DNA of 64,000 nucleotides, taken from assembly GCF_003967035.1 (NCBI RefSeq), contig NZ_AP018560.1:457001-521000 (forward strand), in the 5' to 3' direction. Both the position numbers and the translations under genes were made by a program. The stretch comes from Aerosticca soli (GTDB lineage: Bacteria > Pseudomonadota > Gammaproteobacteria > Xanthomonadales > Rhodanobacteraceae). The stretch's first letter is position 1, and each line of letters begins with the position of its first letter. The notes below the pieces were generated by a model. The model saw nothing but the letters and a program-made list of their open reading frames with translations, had not been told where the DNA came from and made no database searches. This document shows positions 54,979 to 63,794 of this stretch, piece after piece.

Positions 54979-56805
54979 ATGCAGTCTGCCCCCTCCGTGC
55001 CCTTCGACGGCAAGGCCTTCGTCCGCACGCTCCCCAGTTCGCCCGGCGTCTACCGCTACTTCGATGCGGCGGGCGAGCTGCTCTACGTCGGCAAGGCCGG
55101 CAACCTGAAGAAGCGCGTCGGCAGCTATTTTTTAAAGCCGCGGATGGAACCGCGCATCGCCGCGATGATCGCGCAGATCGCCCGCTGCGAGATCACCGTG
55201 ACCCGCACGGAAGGCGAGGCGCTGCTTTTGGAATCGCAGCTCATCAAGTCGCTCAAGCCGCGCTACAACATCATGTTGCGCGACGACAAGAGCTATCCGT
55301 ACATCTATCTTTCCGGCGGCGAGGATTTTCCGCGGCTGGCTTTCCACCGCGGCGCGCGCAACCTGCCCGGCCGCTTCTTCGGGCCGTATCCCAGCGCCTT
55401 CGCGGTGCGCGAGAGCCTCAACCTGATGCAGAAGCTGTTCAAGGTGCGCCAGTGCGAGGACAGCTATTTCAGGAACCGCTCGCGGCCGTGCCTGCAATAC
55501 CAGATCGGTCGCTGCACCGCCCCGTGCGTGGGGCTGATCGATGTCGAGACTTACCGCGAGGACGTGCGTCACGCCGAGATGTTCCTGGAAGGCCGCTCCA
55601 GCGCGGTGATCGACGAGCTCGCCGCGGCGATGGACGCGGCCAGCGCCAGGCTCGACTTCGAGCGCGCCGCCGCATTGCGCGATCAGGTCGCCGCGCTGCG
55701 CAAGCTGCAGGCCGAACACCACGTGCACGGCGCCAGCGCGGACATGGACGTGATCGCCTGCCGCATCGAGGCCGACCAGGCCTGCGTCAGCGTGCTGTTC
55801 TTCCGCAACGGCATCAGCCTGGGCACGCGCGATTTCTTTCCGCGCCTGCCGCTGGATGCGACGCCGGCGGACCTGCTGGCGCAATTCGTCGCGCAGTTCT
55901 ACCTGGAGCGGCCGGTGCCGCGGGAGCTGGTGCTCGGCGCGCCGATCGCCGAGGCGGAGCTGCTCGCGCAGATGCTCGCCGAGCAGAGCGGCCATGCGGT
56001 GGCGATCAAGACCCGCGTGCGCGGCGAACGTGCGCAGTTCCTGCAACTGGCCGAGCGCAACGCGCAGGCCGCGCTCACCTCGCGGCTGGCCAGCCGGCAG
56101 ACGCTGGGCGCGCGTTTCGCCGACCTCGCGCGCGTGCTGGAGCTGGAAGAACCGCCGCGGCGCATCGAGTGCTTCGACATCAGTCATACCCGCGGCGAGG
56201 CGACGGTCGCCTCGTGCGTGGTGTTCGGGCCGGAAGGGCCGGAAAAGTCGCACTACCGGCGCTTCAACATCGCCGGCATCACCCCGGGCGACGACTACGC
56301 GGCCATGCACCAGGCGCTCACCCGGCGCTTCCGCAAGGTGGCCGAGGGCGAGGGCGCGCGGCCGGACCTGCTGCTGATCGACGGCGGCAGCGGCCAGGTG
56401 GCGCAGGCGCTGGACGTGCTGCGGGAGCTGGGCGTCGATGGCGTGCGCGTGGTCGGCGTGGCCAAGGGGCCGGGCCGGCGTGCCGGCGAGGAGACCCTGG
56501 TGCTCGCCGATGCCGGACGCGAGCTCCACCCGGGCAGCGCCTCGCCGGCGTTGCATCTGGTCGCCGCGGTGCGCGACGAGGCCCATCGCTTCGCCATCGG
56601 CGGCCATCGCCGCCGCCGCGAGAAGGCGCGCACGCAAAGCGTGCTGGAAGAAGTCCCCGGCATCGGCGCGCGCCGCCGCGCGGCCCTGCTCAAGGCCTTC
56701 GGCGGCCTGGCCGGGGTCGAGGCCGCCGGCGTCGAGGAACTGAGCCGCATCAAGGGCATCGACCGCGGCCTGGCCGAACGCATCTACGCGGCCCTGCATG
56801 GCTGA
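54979..56805 (+). CDS. uvrC: Excinuclease ABC subunit C
   Basis: A 608-residue UvrC that makes both incisions in nucleotide excision repair. Parts: the GIY-YIG nuclease (SSPGVYRYFDAAGELLYVGKAGNLKKRV, residues ~18-45) for the 3' cut, a Cys-containing region (CLQYQIGRCTAPCVG), the UVR UvrB-binding motif near residues 205-240, the RNase H-like 5' nuclease (RRIECFDISHTRGEATV, LLLIDGGSGQVAQAL), and the helix-hairpin-helix pair at the C-terminus (VPGIGARRRAALLKAFGGL). Upstream of pgsA with a 45-nt gap. Confidence 0.97.
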   Translation: MQSAPSVPFDGKAFVRTLPSSPGVYRYFDAAGELLYVGKAGNLKKRVGSYFLKPRMEPRIAAMIAQIARCEITVTRTEGEALLLESQLIKSLKPRYNIMLRDDKSYPYIYLSGGEDFPRLAFHRGARNLPGRFFGPYPSAFAVRESLNLMQKLFKVRQCEDSYFRNRSRPCLQYQIGRCTAPCVGLIDVETYREDVRHAEMFLEGRSSAVIDELAAAMDAASARLDFERAAALRDQVAALRKLQAEHHVHGASADMDVIACRIEADQACVSVLFFRNGISLGTRDFFPRLPLDATPADLLAQFVAQFYLERPVPRELVLGAPIAEAELLAQMLAEQSGHAVAIKTRVRGERAQFLQLAERNAQAALTSRLASRQTLGARFADLARVLELEEPPRRIECFDISHTRGEATVASCVVFGPEGPEKSHYRRFNIAGITPGDDYAAMHQALTRRFRKVAEGEGARPDLLLIDGGSGQVAQALDVLRELGVDGVRVVGVAKGPGRRAGEETLVLADAGRELHPGSASPALHLVAAVRDEAHRFAIGGHRRRREKARTQSVLEEVPGIGARRRAALLKAFGGLAGVEAAGVEELSRIKGIDRGLAERIYAALHG

Positions 56806-56850
56806 CCGGCCGCATGCCGTGTCAAACTCGACCCACGACGGACGCCTGCC

Positions 56851-57444
56851 ATGCACATCAATCTGCCCACCTGGCTCACCCTGTTTCGTGTCGCCCTGCT
56901 GCCGGTGATGGTGCTGGTGTTCTACCTGCCGTTCCGCGGCCACAACCTCACCGCGGCCATCGTGTTCGTGCTCGCCGCGGTCACCGACTGGTTCGACGGC
57001 TTTCTCGCCCGTCGGCTCAACATGACTTCGGCCTTCGGTGCCTTCCTCGATCCGGTCGCCGACAAGCTGATGGTGACGGTGACCCTGTTCCTGCTGGTCG
57101 AGGCCCATCGCGACGGCTGGTCCGGCATCGTCATGGCGGTCACCGCGGCGGTGATCGTCGGCCGCGAGATCAGCGTGTCCGCATTGCGCGAATGGATGGC
57201 CGAACTGGGCCGGCGGGCGACGGTCAAGGTGGCCTTCATCGGCAAGCTCAAGACCGTGATGCAGATGGTCGCGCTGGTGGTGCTGATCCTGCAGCACGAA
57301 AAGGAAGCCAAGCTGCTCAGTCTGTACAACATCGGCGAGTGGCTGCTGGTGATCGCCGGCGCGCTCACCATCTGGTCGGGCCTGCATTACCTCCTCGCGG
57401 CCTGGCCCTACCTGCGCGAACCGATCGCCGACCGCGAGGCTTGA
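56851..57444 (+). CDS. pgsA: CDP-diacylglycerol-glycerol-3-phosphate 3-phosphatidyltransferase
   Basis: A 197-residue CDP-alcohol phosphotransferase making phosphatidylglycerol phosphate in the inner membrane. The signature D-x2-D-G-x2-A-R-x8-G-x3-D-x3-D is seen in DWFDGFLARRLNM followed by FGAFLDPVADK (residues ~45-70). About five hydrophobic helices. The uvrC-pgsA-tRNA-Gly order is common in gammaproteobacteria. The -35 box of tRNA-Gly overlaps its stop codon. Confidence 0.96.
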   Translation: MHINLPTWLTLFRVALLPVMVLVFYLPFRGHNLTAAIVFVLAAVTDWFDGFLARRLNMTSAFGAFLDPVADKLMVTVTLFLLVEAHRDGWSGIVMAVTAAVIVGREISVSALREWMAELGRRATVKVAFIGKLKTVMQMVALVVLILQHEKEAKLLSLYNIGEWLLVIAGALTIWSGLHYLLAAWPYLREPIADREA

Positions 57445-57468
57445 CGCGCGGTCGGCAATCGCTAGAAT
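57441..57468 (+). promoter_or_regulatory. Promoter of tRNA-Gly
   Basis: TTGACG (57441-57446), 16-bp spacer, TAGAAT (57463-57468). The predicted start near 57475 precedes the mature tRNA by about 6 nt. TTGACG overlaps the pgsA TGA. Confidence 0.75.
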
Positions 57469-57480
57469 CGCCGTTCCTAC

Positions 57481-57556
<76 letters not shown>

Positions 57557-57599
57557 ATTTATGATCTACAGACTTCCACTGACGTCTGTAAGTCATTGA

Positions 57600-57624
57600 A
57601 AAGAGGAGCTTCGGCTCCTTTTTT
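57600..57624 (+). terminator. Intrinsic terminator after tRNA-Gly
   Basis: Stem AGGAGC-TTCG-GCTCCT with a stable tetraloop, flanked by an A-run before and TTTTTT after, centred near 57611. Confidence 0.85.
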
Positions 57625-57780
57625 CATTCCAGCGAAAGCCACGGAAGTCCACTGACAGCCACCATTTTTGAGGCCAAAAACAAGGCCAAAGAATGCGGGT
57701 CGTGCCGGTTCCGGGTTGTTGCTGGGGTTGGATCGGGATGACAAGCAGCATCGGGCCTAAGTCCAAGACTTAGGAGCTTG

Positions 57781-59718
57781 ATGATGACACTCTCTGATCT
57801 GACCGTGCGGCAAGCCAAGGCCGCCGAGAAAACCTACAGCATCCCCGACACCGATGGCCTCGGCCTGGTGGTCGCCCGCACCGGCGGCAAGTCGTGGCAT
57901 TTGCGCTATTACTGGCTCGGCAAGCAAAAGCGCATCTCCCTGGGGAACTACCCCGAGATCGGTTTGCGCGAAGCGCGCACCTTGCGCGACGAAGCCCGGG
58001 CGCTTCTGGCAAAGGGCGTCAACCCCCATACCGATCGGAAACAGAAGCGACACGCGGTCAAGCTTGCGGCCGACTACACCTTCAAGGCCGTCTTCGATGC
58101 GTGGGTCGAGCATCGCCGCAAGGAAATCAAGGAGGGCAGGAACAGCACGCTGTCGCAAATCCTGCGGATCTTCAACAAGGACGTGCTGCCTAGCCTCAAG
58201 CAGATGTCGATCTACGACATTCGCCGGCCCCAACTCCTGGGCGTCCTGGCGAGGATCGAGGAGCGCAAGGCGTTCACCACTGCCGAGAAGGTCCGCACCT
58301 GGCTGGGGCAGTTGTTCCGCTATGCCCTCGTCATCGTGGAGGGGCTGGAAGCCAATCCGGCCTCCGACCTGGACGTGGTGGCCGAGCCCAAGCCCCCGGT
58401 GAACCACAACCCCTACCTGCATCTTCCGGAGCTTCCCGAGTTCCTGCACAAGCTCAGGCTCTACAACCCTCGTGGTTGGCAGACCCAACTCGGCATCCGG
58501 CTGCTGTTCCTGACCGGCGTGCGTACCGGCGAGCTGCGGCTGGCGACCCCGGACCAGTTCGATCTCGACCGTGGCCTGTGGATCATCCCGCCGCAGATCG
58601 TCAAGCAACTCCAAGACGAGATGCGCAAGGCCGGCAAGCGCCCGCAGGACGTTCCGCCCTACATCGTGCCGTTGTCCGTGCAGGCCATCGAGATCGTGCG
58701 CTACCTGTTGGGTGTGATGAGGCCGGCCCAGGTCCATCTGCTCACGCACCGCAGCGAACTCAAGAAGCGCATCAGCGAGAACACCCTCAACGCGGCCTTG
58801 AAACGAATGGGCTACGAGGATCAACTGACCGGTCACGGCATCCGCGGAACCATCTCGACGGCGCTCAACGAGATCGGCTATCCCAAGATTTGGGTGGACG
58901 CGCAGCTTTCGCACTCGGACCCGAACAAGGTGAGTTCGGCCTACAACCACGCCAAGTATGTTGAGCCGCGCCGCCGGATGATGCAGGACTGGGCGGATCG
59001 TCTCGATCTGCTCGAACAGGGCCAAGTGGAAGCGGCCAGCGCGCACCTCACGATCCATATCGAGGGCGTGCCGGCCATGGCAGAGGAGGACAAGCCCAAC
59101 ACCATCGTCGCTGCTGCTTCTGCGGCATCCGTTCCGCCTGTGGTGGCCGAACCCATCGTCGTGACGCCAAACGACGGGGGAATCACATTCCAGCGACTGT
59201 CGCAGGTACCACCGCCCCCGACGCATGCGCCAGAGCCGGAGGTGTCTGTCATCCAGCGCGAGCGCGAGGAAATGCTGGTCATCTACGAATCGCCGAGCAG
59301 TCTGCCGGTCCCGCTGTTCGGCAAGTTGGCCGGGAAGTCCAAGGACCAGATCAACCGCGAGCTGAAGGCGGGCAAGCTGCTGTCCATCAGCTTGGGCAAC
59401 CGCGGGCAACGCGTGCCCGACTGGCAGCTGGTACCCCTCAAGCACAAGCTGGCACAGGTGCTCATGAACCAGTGCCCGCATGCGGATCCGTGGGACCTGT
59501 ACCGGATGCTGACCCGCCCACATCCGGACCTGGGTGATCGCGCAGCCATCGACATCGTGACACCAGGAAATTTGGGCATGGTCGTGCGGGTCATCGCGGG
59601 CACCCAGCAGCAGCCAAACAGGCCCGGACCTGACTCGTCTGTGCAAGGTATTCCAGAGGAGACTCGCCAGCGCATTCAACGGTTGCTAAATGATGCGGCA
59701 ATGCTCGAAAGTGCCTGA
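57781..59718 (+). CDS. P4-type tyrosine integrase with antitoxin-like C-terminal extension
   Basis: A 645-residue tyrosine recombinase, about 200 residues longer than usual. Order: arm-binding DUF4102 domain (LTVRQAKAAEKTYSIPDTDGL, ISLGNYPEIGLREAR), a core-binding domain near 95-200, and the catalytic domain with Arg near 248 (TGVRTGE), HGIRG near 355, and LSHSDPNKVSSAYNHAKY with the nucleophilic Tyr near 388. After a Pro-rich linker (~430-500) comes KLAGKSKDQINRELKAGKLL, VPDWQL, and LTRPHPDLGDRAAIDIVTPG, resembling the HTH plus toxin-binding domain of Xre/MbcA/ParS antitoxins. GGAG lies 5-8 nt before tandem ATGs at 57781 and 57784. The IS21 element begins right at its stop codon. Confidence 0.92.
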   Translation: MMTLSDLTVRQAKAAEKTYSIPDTDGLGLVVARTGGKSWHLRYYWLGKQKRISLGNYPEIGLREARTLRDEARALLAKGVNPHTDRKQKRHAVKLAADYTFKAVFDAWVEHRRKEIKEGRNSTLSQILRIFNKDVLPSLKQMSIYDIRRPQLLGVLARIEERKAFTTAEKVRTWLGQLFRYALVIVEGLEANPASDLDVVAEPKPPVNHNPYLHLPELPEFLHKLRLYNPRGWQTQLGIRLLFLTGVRTGELRLATPDQFDLDRGLWIIPPQIVKQLQDEMRKAGKRPQDVPPYIVPLSVQAIEIVRYLLGVMRPAQVHLLTHRSELKKRISENTLNAALKRMGYEDQLTGHGIRGTISTALNEIGYPKIWVDAQLSHSDPNKVSSAYNHAKYVEPRRRMMQDWADRLDLLEQGQVEAASAHLTIHIEGVPAMAEEDKPNTIVAAASAASVPPVVAEPIVVTPNDGGITFQRLSQVPPPPTHAPEPEVSVIQREREEMLVIYESPSSLPVPLFGKLAGKSKDQINRELKAGKLLSISLGNRGQRVPDWQLVPLKHKLAQVLMNQCPHADPWDLYRMLTRPHPDLGDRAAIDIVTPGNLGMVVRVIAGTQQQPNRPGPDSSVQGIPEETRQRIQRLLNDAAMLESA

Positions 59719-59837
59719 CGCTGTTGGCGCGCATCCAGAACTGACCCACTTTCGGCGGTGATGCGCGGGTAAAACTGACCCACCTGAAGCCCACATCCTG
59801 AGCATCTTTTGCTCGGGGGATTTCAGGAGTGATCACC

Positions 59838-61337
59838 ATGGTCATGTTGGCCAAGATCCGGCGGATGCATTTCCGCGATGGCCTGCCGCTGCGCGAGATC
59901 GCCAAGCGCACGGGCCTATCCCGCAATACCATCCGGCGATGGCTGCGCAGCGGCCAGTCCGAGCCGGTCTATCCCAGGCGAGCCTCGCCCTCCCGGCTCG
60001 ATCCCTACCGGTCCCAGTTGGAGACGTGGCTGCGTGCCGACAGCCATCGTCCCCGGCGGGAACAACGCACCGCCAAGGTGCTGTTCTCGCAGTTGCAGGC
60101 GATCGGCTATCCGGGCACCTACACCCGGGTGACGGCCTTCATCCGCCAGTGGAAGGCGGCCGGCGGCGCCAGCCGCCGCCCGGCCTTCGTGCCGTTGCAC
60201 TTTCCTCCGGGTGAAGCCTTCCAGTTCGACTGGAGCCGCGAGTACGCCTTCGTCGGCAGCCACGCCAAGATGCCGCTGGATCTCGCCCACGTGAAGCTGG
60301 CCTGCAGCCGCGCCTTCTGGTTGGTGGCCTATCCCACCCAGAGCCACGAGATGCTGTTCGATGCTCATACCCAGGCGTTTACCGCCTTCGGTGGCGTGCC
60401 GCGCCGCGGCATCTACGACAACATGAAGACGGCGGTGGACGGGATCGGCCAGCACCGGGAACGGCGGGTCAACGCCCGCTTCCACGCCATGACCAGCCAC
60501 TACCTGTTCGCCGCGGAGTTCTGCAACCGCGCCGCGGGTTGGGAGAAGGGGCGGGTCGAGAAGAACGTGCAGGACCGGCGCCGACAGATCTGGATCGAGG
60601 CCGGGGCCCGCCACTGGCCAGATCTGGACACCCTCAACGCCTGGCTCGCCAGCGAGTGCCGCGCCGCTTGGCCGATGCAGGCGCATCCGGATGCCTCCGA
60701 CATCACCGTGGCCGAAGCTCTGGAGGACGAACAGCCCCACCTGATGCCGATGCCCGCGCCCTTCGACGGCTACATCGAGCGGCCGGTGCGGGTCAGTTCG
60801 ACCGCGCTGGTCAGCTTCCAGCGCAACCGCTACAGCGTGCCGTGCGAACACGCCCACGCCGTCGCCAGCCTGCGCGTGTATCCCTTCGAACTGGCCGTGG
60901 TGGTCGGCGAGGCCGAGGTCGCCCGCCACCGGCGCAGCTTCGAGCGTGATCGGGTCCACTACGACTGGCAGCACTACATCGCCCTGGTCCAGCGCAAGCC
61001 GGGGGCACTGCGTGACGGCGCGCCGTTCCTGTCCATGCCCGATCCGCTGCGCAAGCTGCAGCAGGTGTTGCTGCGCCAGCCTCACGGCGACCGCGCCATG
61101 GCCCAGGTGCTGGCCGCCGTACCCGTGCACGGGCTCGAAGCGGTACTGGTGGCGGTGGAACTGGCACTCGAGTCCGGCCTGGTGCGCGCCGACCACGTGC
61201 TCAACGTGCTGGGGCGATTGCAGCATCCGGACCGCACGATCGAGACGGTCGCCTCGCGAGTGACGCTGCGTCATCCGCCGGTGTCCGATCCGGCCCGCTA
61301 CGACGCCCTGCGGGAGGCAGATCATGTCGACGCCTGA
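59838..61337 (+). CDS. istA: IS21-family transposase IstA
   Basis: A 499-residue transposase. An N-terminal helix-turn-helix ([18 protein letters not shown]) is followed by the DDE catalytic core with Asp in FQFDWSRE, Asp in GIYDNMKTA and Glu in [14 protein letters not shown]. The C-terminal beta-rich domain has [19 protein letters not shown] 8 nt upstream fixes ATG 59838. It overlaps istB by 14 nt, the usual coupling in IS21. Appears intact. Confidence 0.95.
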   Translation: MVMLAKIRRMHFRDGLPLREIAKRTGLSRNTIRRWLRSGQSEPVYPRRASPSRLDPYRSQLETWLRADSHRPRREQRTAKVLFSQLQAIGYPGTYTRVTAFIRQWKAAGGASRRPAFVPLHFPPGEAFQFDWSREYAFVGSHAKMPLDLAHVKLACSRAFWLVAYPTQSHEMLFDAHTQAFTAFGGVPRRGIYDNMKTAVDGIGQHRERRVNARFHAMTSHYLFAAEFCNRAAGWEKGRVEKNVQDRRRQIWIEAGARHWPDLDTLNAWLASECRAAWPMQAHPDASDITVAEALEDEQPHLMPMPAPFDGYIERPVRVSSTALVSFQRNRYSVPCEHAHAVASLRVYPFELAVVVGEAEVARHRRSFERDRVHYDWQHYIALVQRKPGALRDGAPFLSMPDPLRKLQQVLLRQPHGDRAMAQVLAAVPVHGLEAVLVAVELALESGLVRADHVLNVLGRLQHPDRTIETVASRVTLRHPPVSDPARYDALREADHVDA

Positions 61338-62115
61338 CCTGCCGCTGCGCATGCAGCAGCTCAAGCTGCACGGCATGGCCAGCCAGTGGCCCGAACTGCT
61401 GGCCAAGATGCGCCTGCACACCATGGAGCCCGAACACTGGATGGCCGAACTGCTGCAGGCCGAGTCCGCCGAACGGCAGGTTCGTGCCCAGGCCAACCAG
61501 ATGAAGGCCGCACGTTTCCCCGTCCATCGTGACCTGCTCGGGTTCGACTTCGCGGCCAGTCCCGTTGATCGCGCACTGGTCGAACGACTCCACCAGGGTG
61601 ACTTCATCCACACCCCCGAGAACGTCGTCCTTGTCGGTGGACCGGGCACCGGCAAGACCCACCTGGCCACCGCCATCGGCATCCAGGCCGTGCGCCAGCA
61701 TCGCCTGCGCGTGCGCTTCTTCTCCACCATCGAACTGGTCAATGCGCTGGAGAAGGAACAGGCCCAGGGCAAGGCCGGGCAGATCGCCCTGCGCCTGACC
61801 TATGCCGACCTGGTCATCCTCGATGAACTGGGCTACCTGCCGTTCACCCCCTCAGGCGGCGCGCTGCTGTTCCACCTGATCAGCAAGCTCTACGAGCGCA
61901 CCAGCCTCGCCATCACCACCAACTTGGCCTTCTCCGAATGGGGTCAGGTGTTCGGCGACGCCAAGATGACCACCGCGCTGCTGGATCGCATCACCCACCA
62001 CTGCCACATCCTGGAGACCGGCAACGACTCCTGGCGGCTGCGCAACAGCACCGCCGCCAACAAGACCAAAGCCAGAATCAGGGCAAAGGAGGCCACCACC
62101 CAGACCACCAACTGA
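61324..62115 (+). CDS. istB: IS21-family ATP-binding protein IstB
   Basis: A 263-residue AAA+ ATPase that assists IstA in target selection. Walker A is [15 protein letters not shown] near residue 103; Walker B is [11 protein letters not shown] near 163. The DnaA/DnaC-like fold continues with [20 protein letters not shown], and the C-terminus is Lys/Arg rich. Appears intact, so the element should be able to move. Confidence 0.95.
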   Translation: MSTPDLPLRMQQLKLHGMASQWPELLAKMRLHTMEPEHWMAELLQAESAERQVRAQANQMKAARFPVHRDLLGFDFAASPVDRALVERLHQGDFIHTPENVVLVGGPGTGKTHLATAIGIQAVRQHRLRVRFFSTIELVNALEKEQAQGKAGQIALRLTYADLVILDELGYLPFTPSGGALLFHLISKLYERTSLAITTNLAFSEWGQVFGDAKMTTALLDRITHHCHILETGNDSWRLRNSTAANKTKARIRAKEATTQTTN

Positions 62116-62189
62116 TACCCTCAGCCCCGTACACCGGGTGGGTCAAAGTTCAACGCGCAGCCTGGGTCAGTTTTAAGTGCGCGCCAACA

Positions 62190-62312
62190 GACGTTGGCAG
62201 CGGGGGAGCCGCTGAGGTGGCCGGCGCGCCATTGGGCGACGCCCCATCCAACGGCAATACCGGCAGCAACCAGCGTCAAGCCGGCAAGGATGTTTCTCGA
62301 AGAGGTATTCAT
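62190..62312 (-). pseudogene. cusB: Truncated CusB/CzcB-type efflux adaptor (N-terminal stub)
   Basis: ATG at 62312 on the minus strand gives MNTSSRNILAGLTLVAAGIA and then VGWGVAQWRAGHLSGSPAANV, the membrane anchor of an RND periplasmic adaptor. The sequence breaks off at the IS21 end. The adaptor core (the usual WYDPM metal-binding segment and hairpin) is not found on the other side of the IS, where the integrase gene lies instead. It followed the cusC-like gene with a 15-nt gap. Confidence 0.75.
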
Positions 62313-62327
62313 GGCGAGGGTCTCCAC

Positions 62328-63563
62328 TCAGTCCGCGATCAGGCTGTTCAGTCGGGCGACGAGGCTGTCGCGCTGCGCTCCAAGGTCGATCAGACGCATG
62401 CGCGTCTCCAGCACCTGGGCGCGTGCACTGAGCACAGCGCTCAGGTCCCCCTTGGCGGATCGGTAGTTGCTCAATGCAAGCGCCGCTCGGTTCCGTACCA
62501 GTTGCAAGCCGGCGGTCTGCAGGCGGTCGATCTGGCTGTTCAACGCTTGGAGTTCGGCGGCGCTGTCGTCCAGCTCCTGCAAATGCCGCCGCGCCACGTC
62601 TTCGCGTTCGGCGTCCAGACGTTCCAACTCGTGCCGTTTTGCCTCGATCATGGGCACTTGGCGTCGATCCTTCTGCCAAGGCAGATCGAATGTCACCTGA
62701 AATGACACCATGTCGCCCCATCGGCGATCACGCCGGCTATAGGCTATCTCCCAGGCCCAATCGCCGCGGGTCTCTGATTGGGCTTCGCGGGACTCGGCCC
62801 GGGCCATGCTTTGCATCGCCGGATAGAGTTCAAGCTCCGCGTGATTCGCCAGTTCTGTGCGCAGTTGCGCGACGGGGCGAGTGAGCGGGCCTGGATCGCC
62901 TTGCAGTGCTTCGTCGGCCCTGGAGCCCACCCAGCGCCGCAACGCGGCCCTGGCCTTGGCCCGGTCCCGCTGTAGATCGTCACGGCGGTCCGTGAGTGTC
63001 AGCGCCTCCTGTTCCGCGACCAACAGATCGCCAGCCTGGGCGGTGCCGCCGGCGACGCGAGCGGGGAGACTGTCTTGCAGGCGCTGGTTCTCCGCGAGCA
63101 GTTCCGTCAGCAGTATCTCCCGTTGCTCCACCGCCTGCGCGGCGATCCACGCCAGGCTGAGTTCCTGGCGGATCTGCAATCGCTGCAAAACCAGCGCCGC
63201 GCGTTCTCGATCCACACGCGCCTGCGCGCTGGCGACCTGGGCGTCGCGCTTGGCCCTGTTGGGCACTTCCTGCATGAGCGCCAAGCGCTGCATCGTCATG
63301 GATTCGCGCGTCATGCTCCAGCGATCCATGCCGCTGATGGGGTAGTTTTCGATGCCGAGCGAGAGCTTGGGGTCGGGCAGCGAGCCTGCTGCCTTCTGCA
63401 CGGATTCGGCGACGTTAACCTGCAACTGCTGCGCGCTTATGCGTGGGCTCTGCTGCTCCGCGATAAGGCGTGCCTCAGCAAAATCGAGGGCGTAGGCTAC
63501 AGGCGAGACAAGCGCACTGCCCGCCAACGCGATGCTGATAGCTTTCAGACGATGCACTCGCAT
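62328..63563 (-). CDS. cusC: TolC-family outer membrane efflux protein (CusC/CzcC type)
   Basis: A 411-residue outer-membrane channel of a heavy-metal RND system. The signal peptide is MRVHRLKAISIALAGSALVS with cleavage near PVAYA. The rest is two TolC-type helical repeats with long coiled coils (VPNRAKRDAQVASAQARVDR, RRDDLQRDRAKARAALRRW, ALNSQIDRLQTAGLQLVRNR). Members export Cu, Co, Zn or Cd; the metal cannot be told. ATG at 63563 is chosen over 63635, which would precede the signal sequence with an atypical leader. The cognate adaptor is truncated and no pump gene is visible, so the system is probably dead here. Confidence 0.85.
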   Translation of the reverse strand: MRVHRLKAISIALAGSALVSPVAYALDFAEARLIAEQQSPRISAQQLQVNVAESVQKAAGSLPDPKLSLGIENYPISGMDRWSMTRESMTMQRLALMQEVPNRAKRDAQVASAQARVDRERAALVLQRLQIRQELSLAWIAAQAVEQREILLTELLAENQRLQDSLPARVAGGTAQAGDLLVAEQEALTLTDRRDDLQRDRAKARAALRRWVGSRADEALQGDPGPLTRPVAQLRTELANHAELELYPAMQSMARAESREAQSETRGDWAWEIAYSRRDRRWGDMVSFQVTFDLPWQKDRRQVPMIEAKRHELERLDAEREDVARRHLQELDDSAAELQALNSQIDRLQTAGLQLVRNRAALALSNYRSAKGDLSAVLSARAQVLETRMRLIDLGAQRDSLVARLNSLIAD

Positions 63564-63794
63564 CGAGGCCGGCGTTGTGCCTCGGCCGTACGCCGACGGG
63601 CGCCCCTCGGGGGCGCCAAAAAAGGGAGTAAACATGGTTGTCCTCGGAATTGGTATTCACGAAATCACGTGGTCTGCCGCATCGGTGCGCGGCGAGCACG
63701 GACACATAAATCAATTCCGCAGGACTTGGAACGTGAGGTAGATCGGCGGAAAGCCCGCGCGGGGATTGGGAGGAATGTAGGTAACGTGCCGCCT

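Larger units (their letters stand above)
59721..62189 (+). mobile_element. IS21-family insertion sequence
   Basis: Contains istA and istB. The ends are 27-bp imperfect inverted repeats at 59722-59748 and 62163-62189: TGTTGGCGCGCA, six diverged bases, then ACTGACCCA. Internal copies of ACTGACCCA follow at each end, as in this family. GACG flanks both sides (59717-59720 and 62190-62193), a likely 4-bp target duplication. It separates the integrase from a truncated cusB-like gene. Confidence 0.92.

Noticed and set aside
62121-62327. 68-codon frame starting METLAMNTSS as an intact small gene
   Set aside because: Its end is read out of the IS21 terminal repeat; the real content is the N-terminal stub of a cusB-like gene starting at 62312.
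63599-63622. GC hairpin plus A-run as an intrinsic terminator
   Set aside because: On the plus strand the run is A, and on the minus strand the T-run precedes the stem instead of following it.
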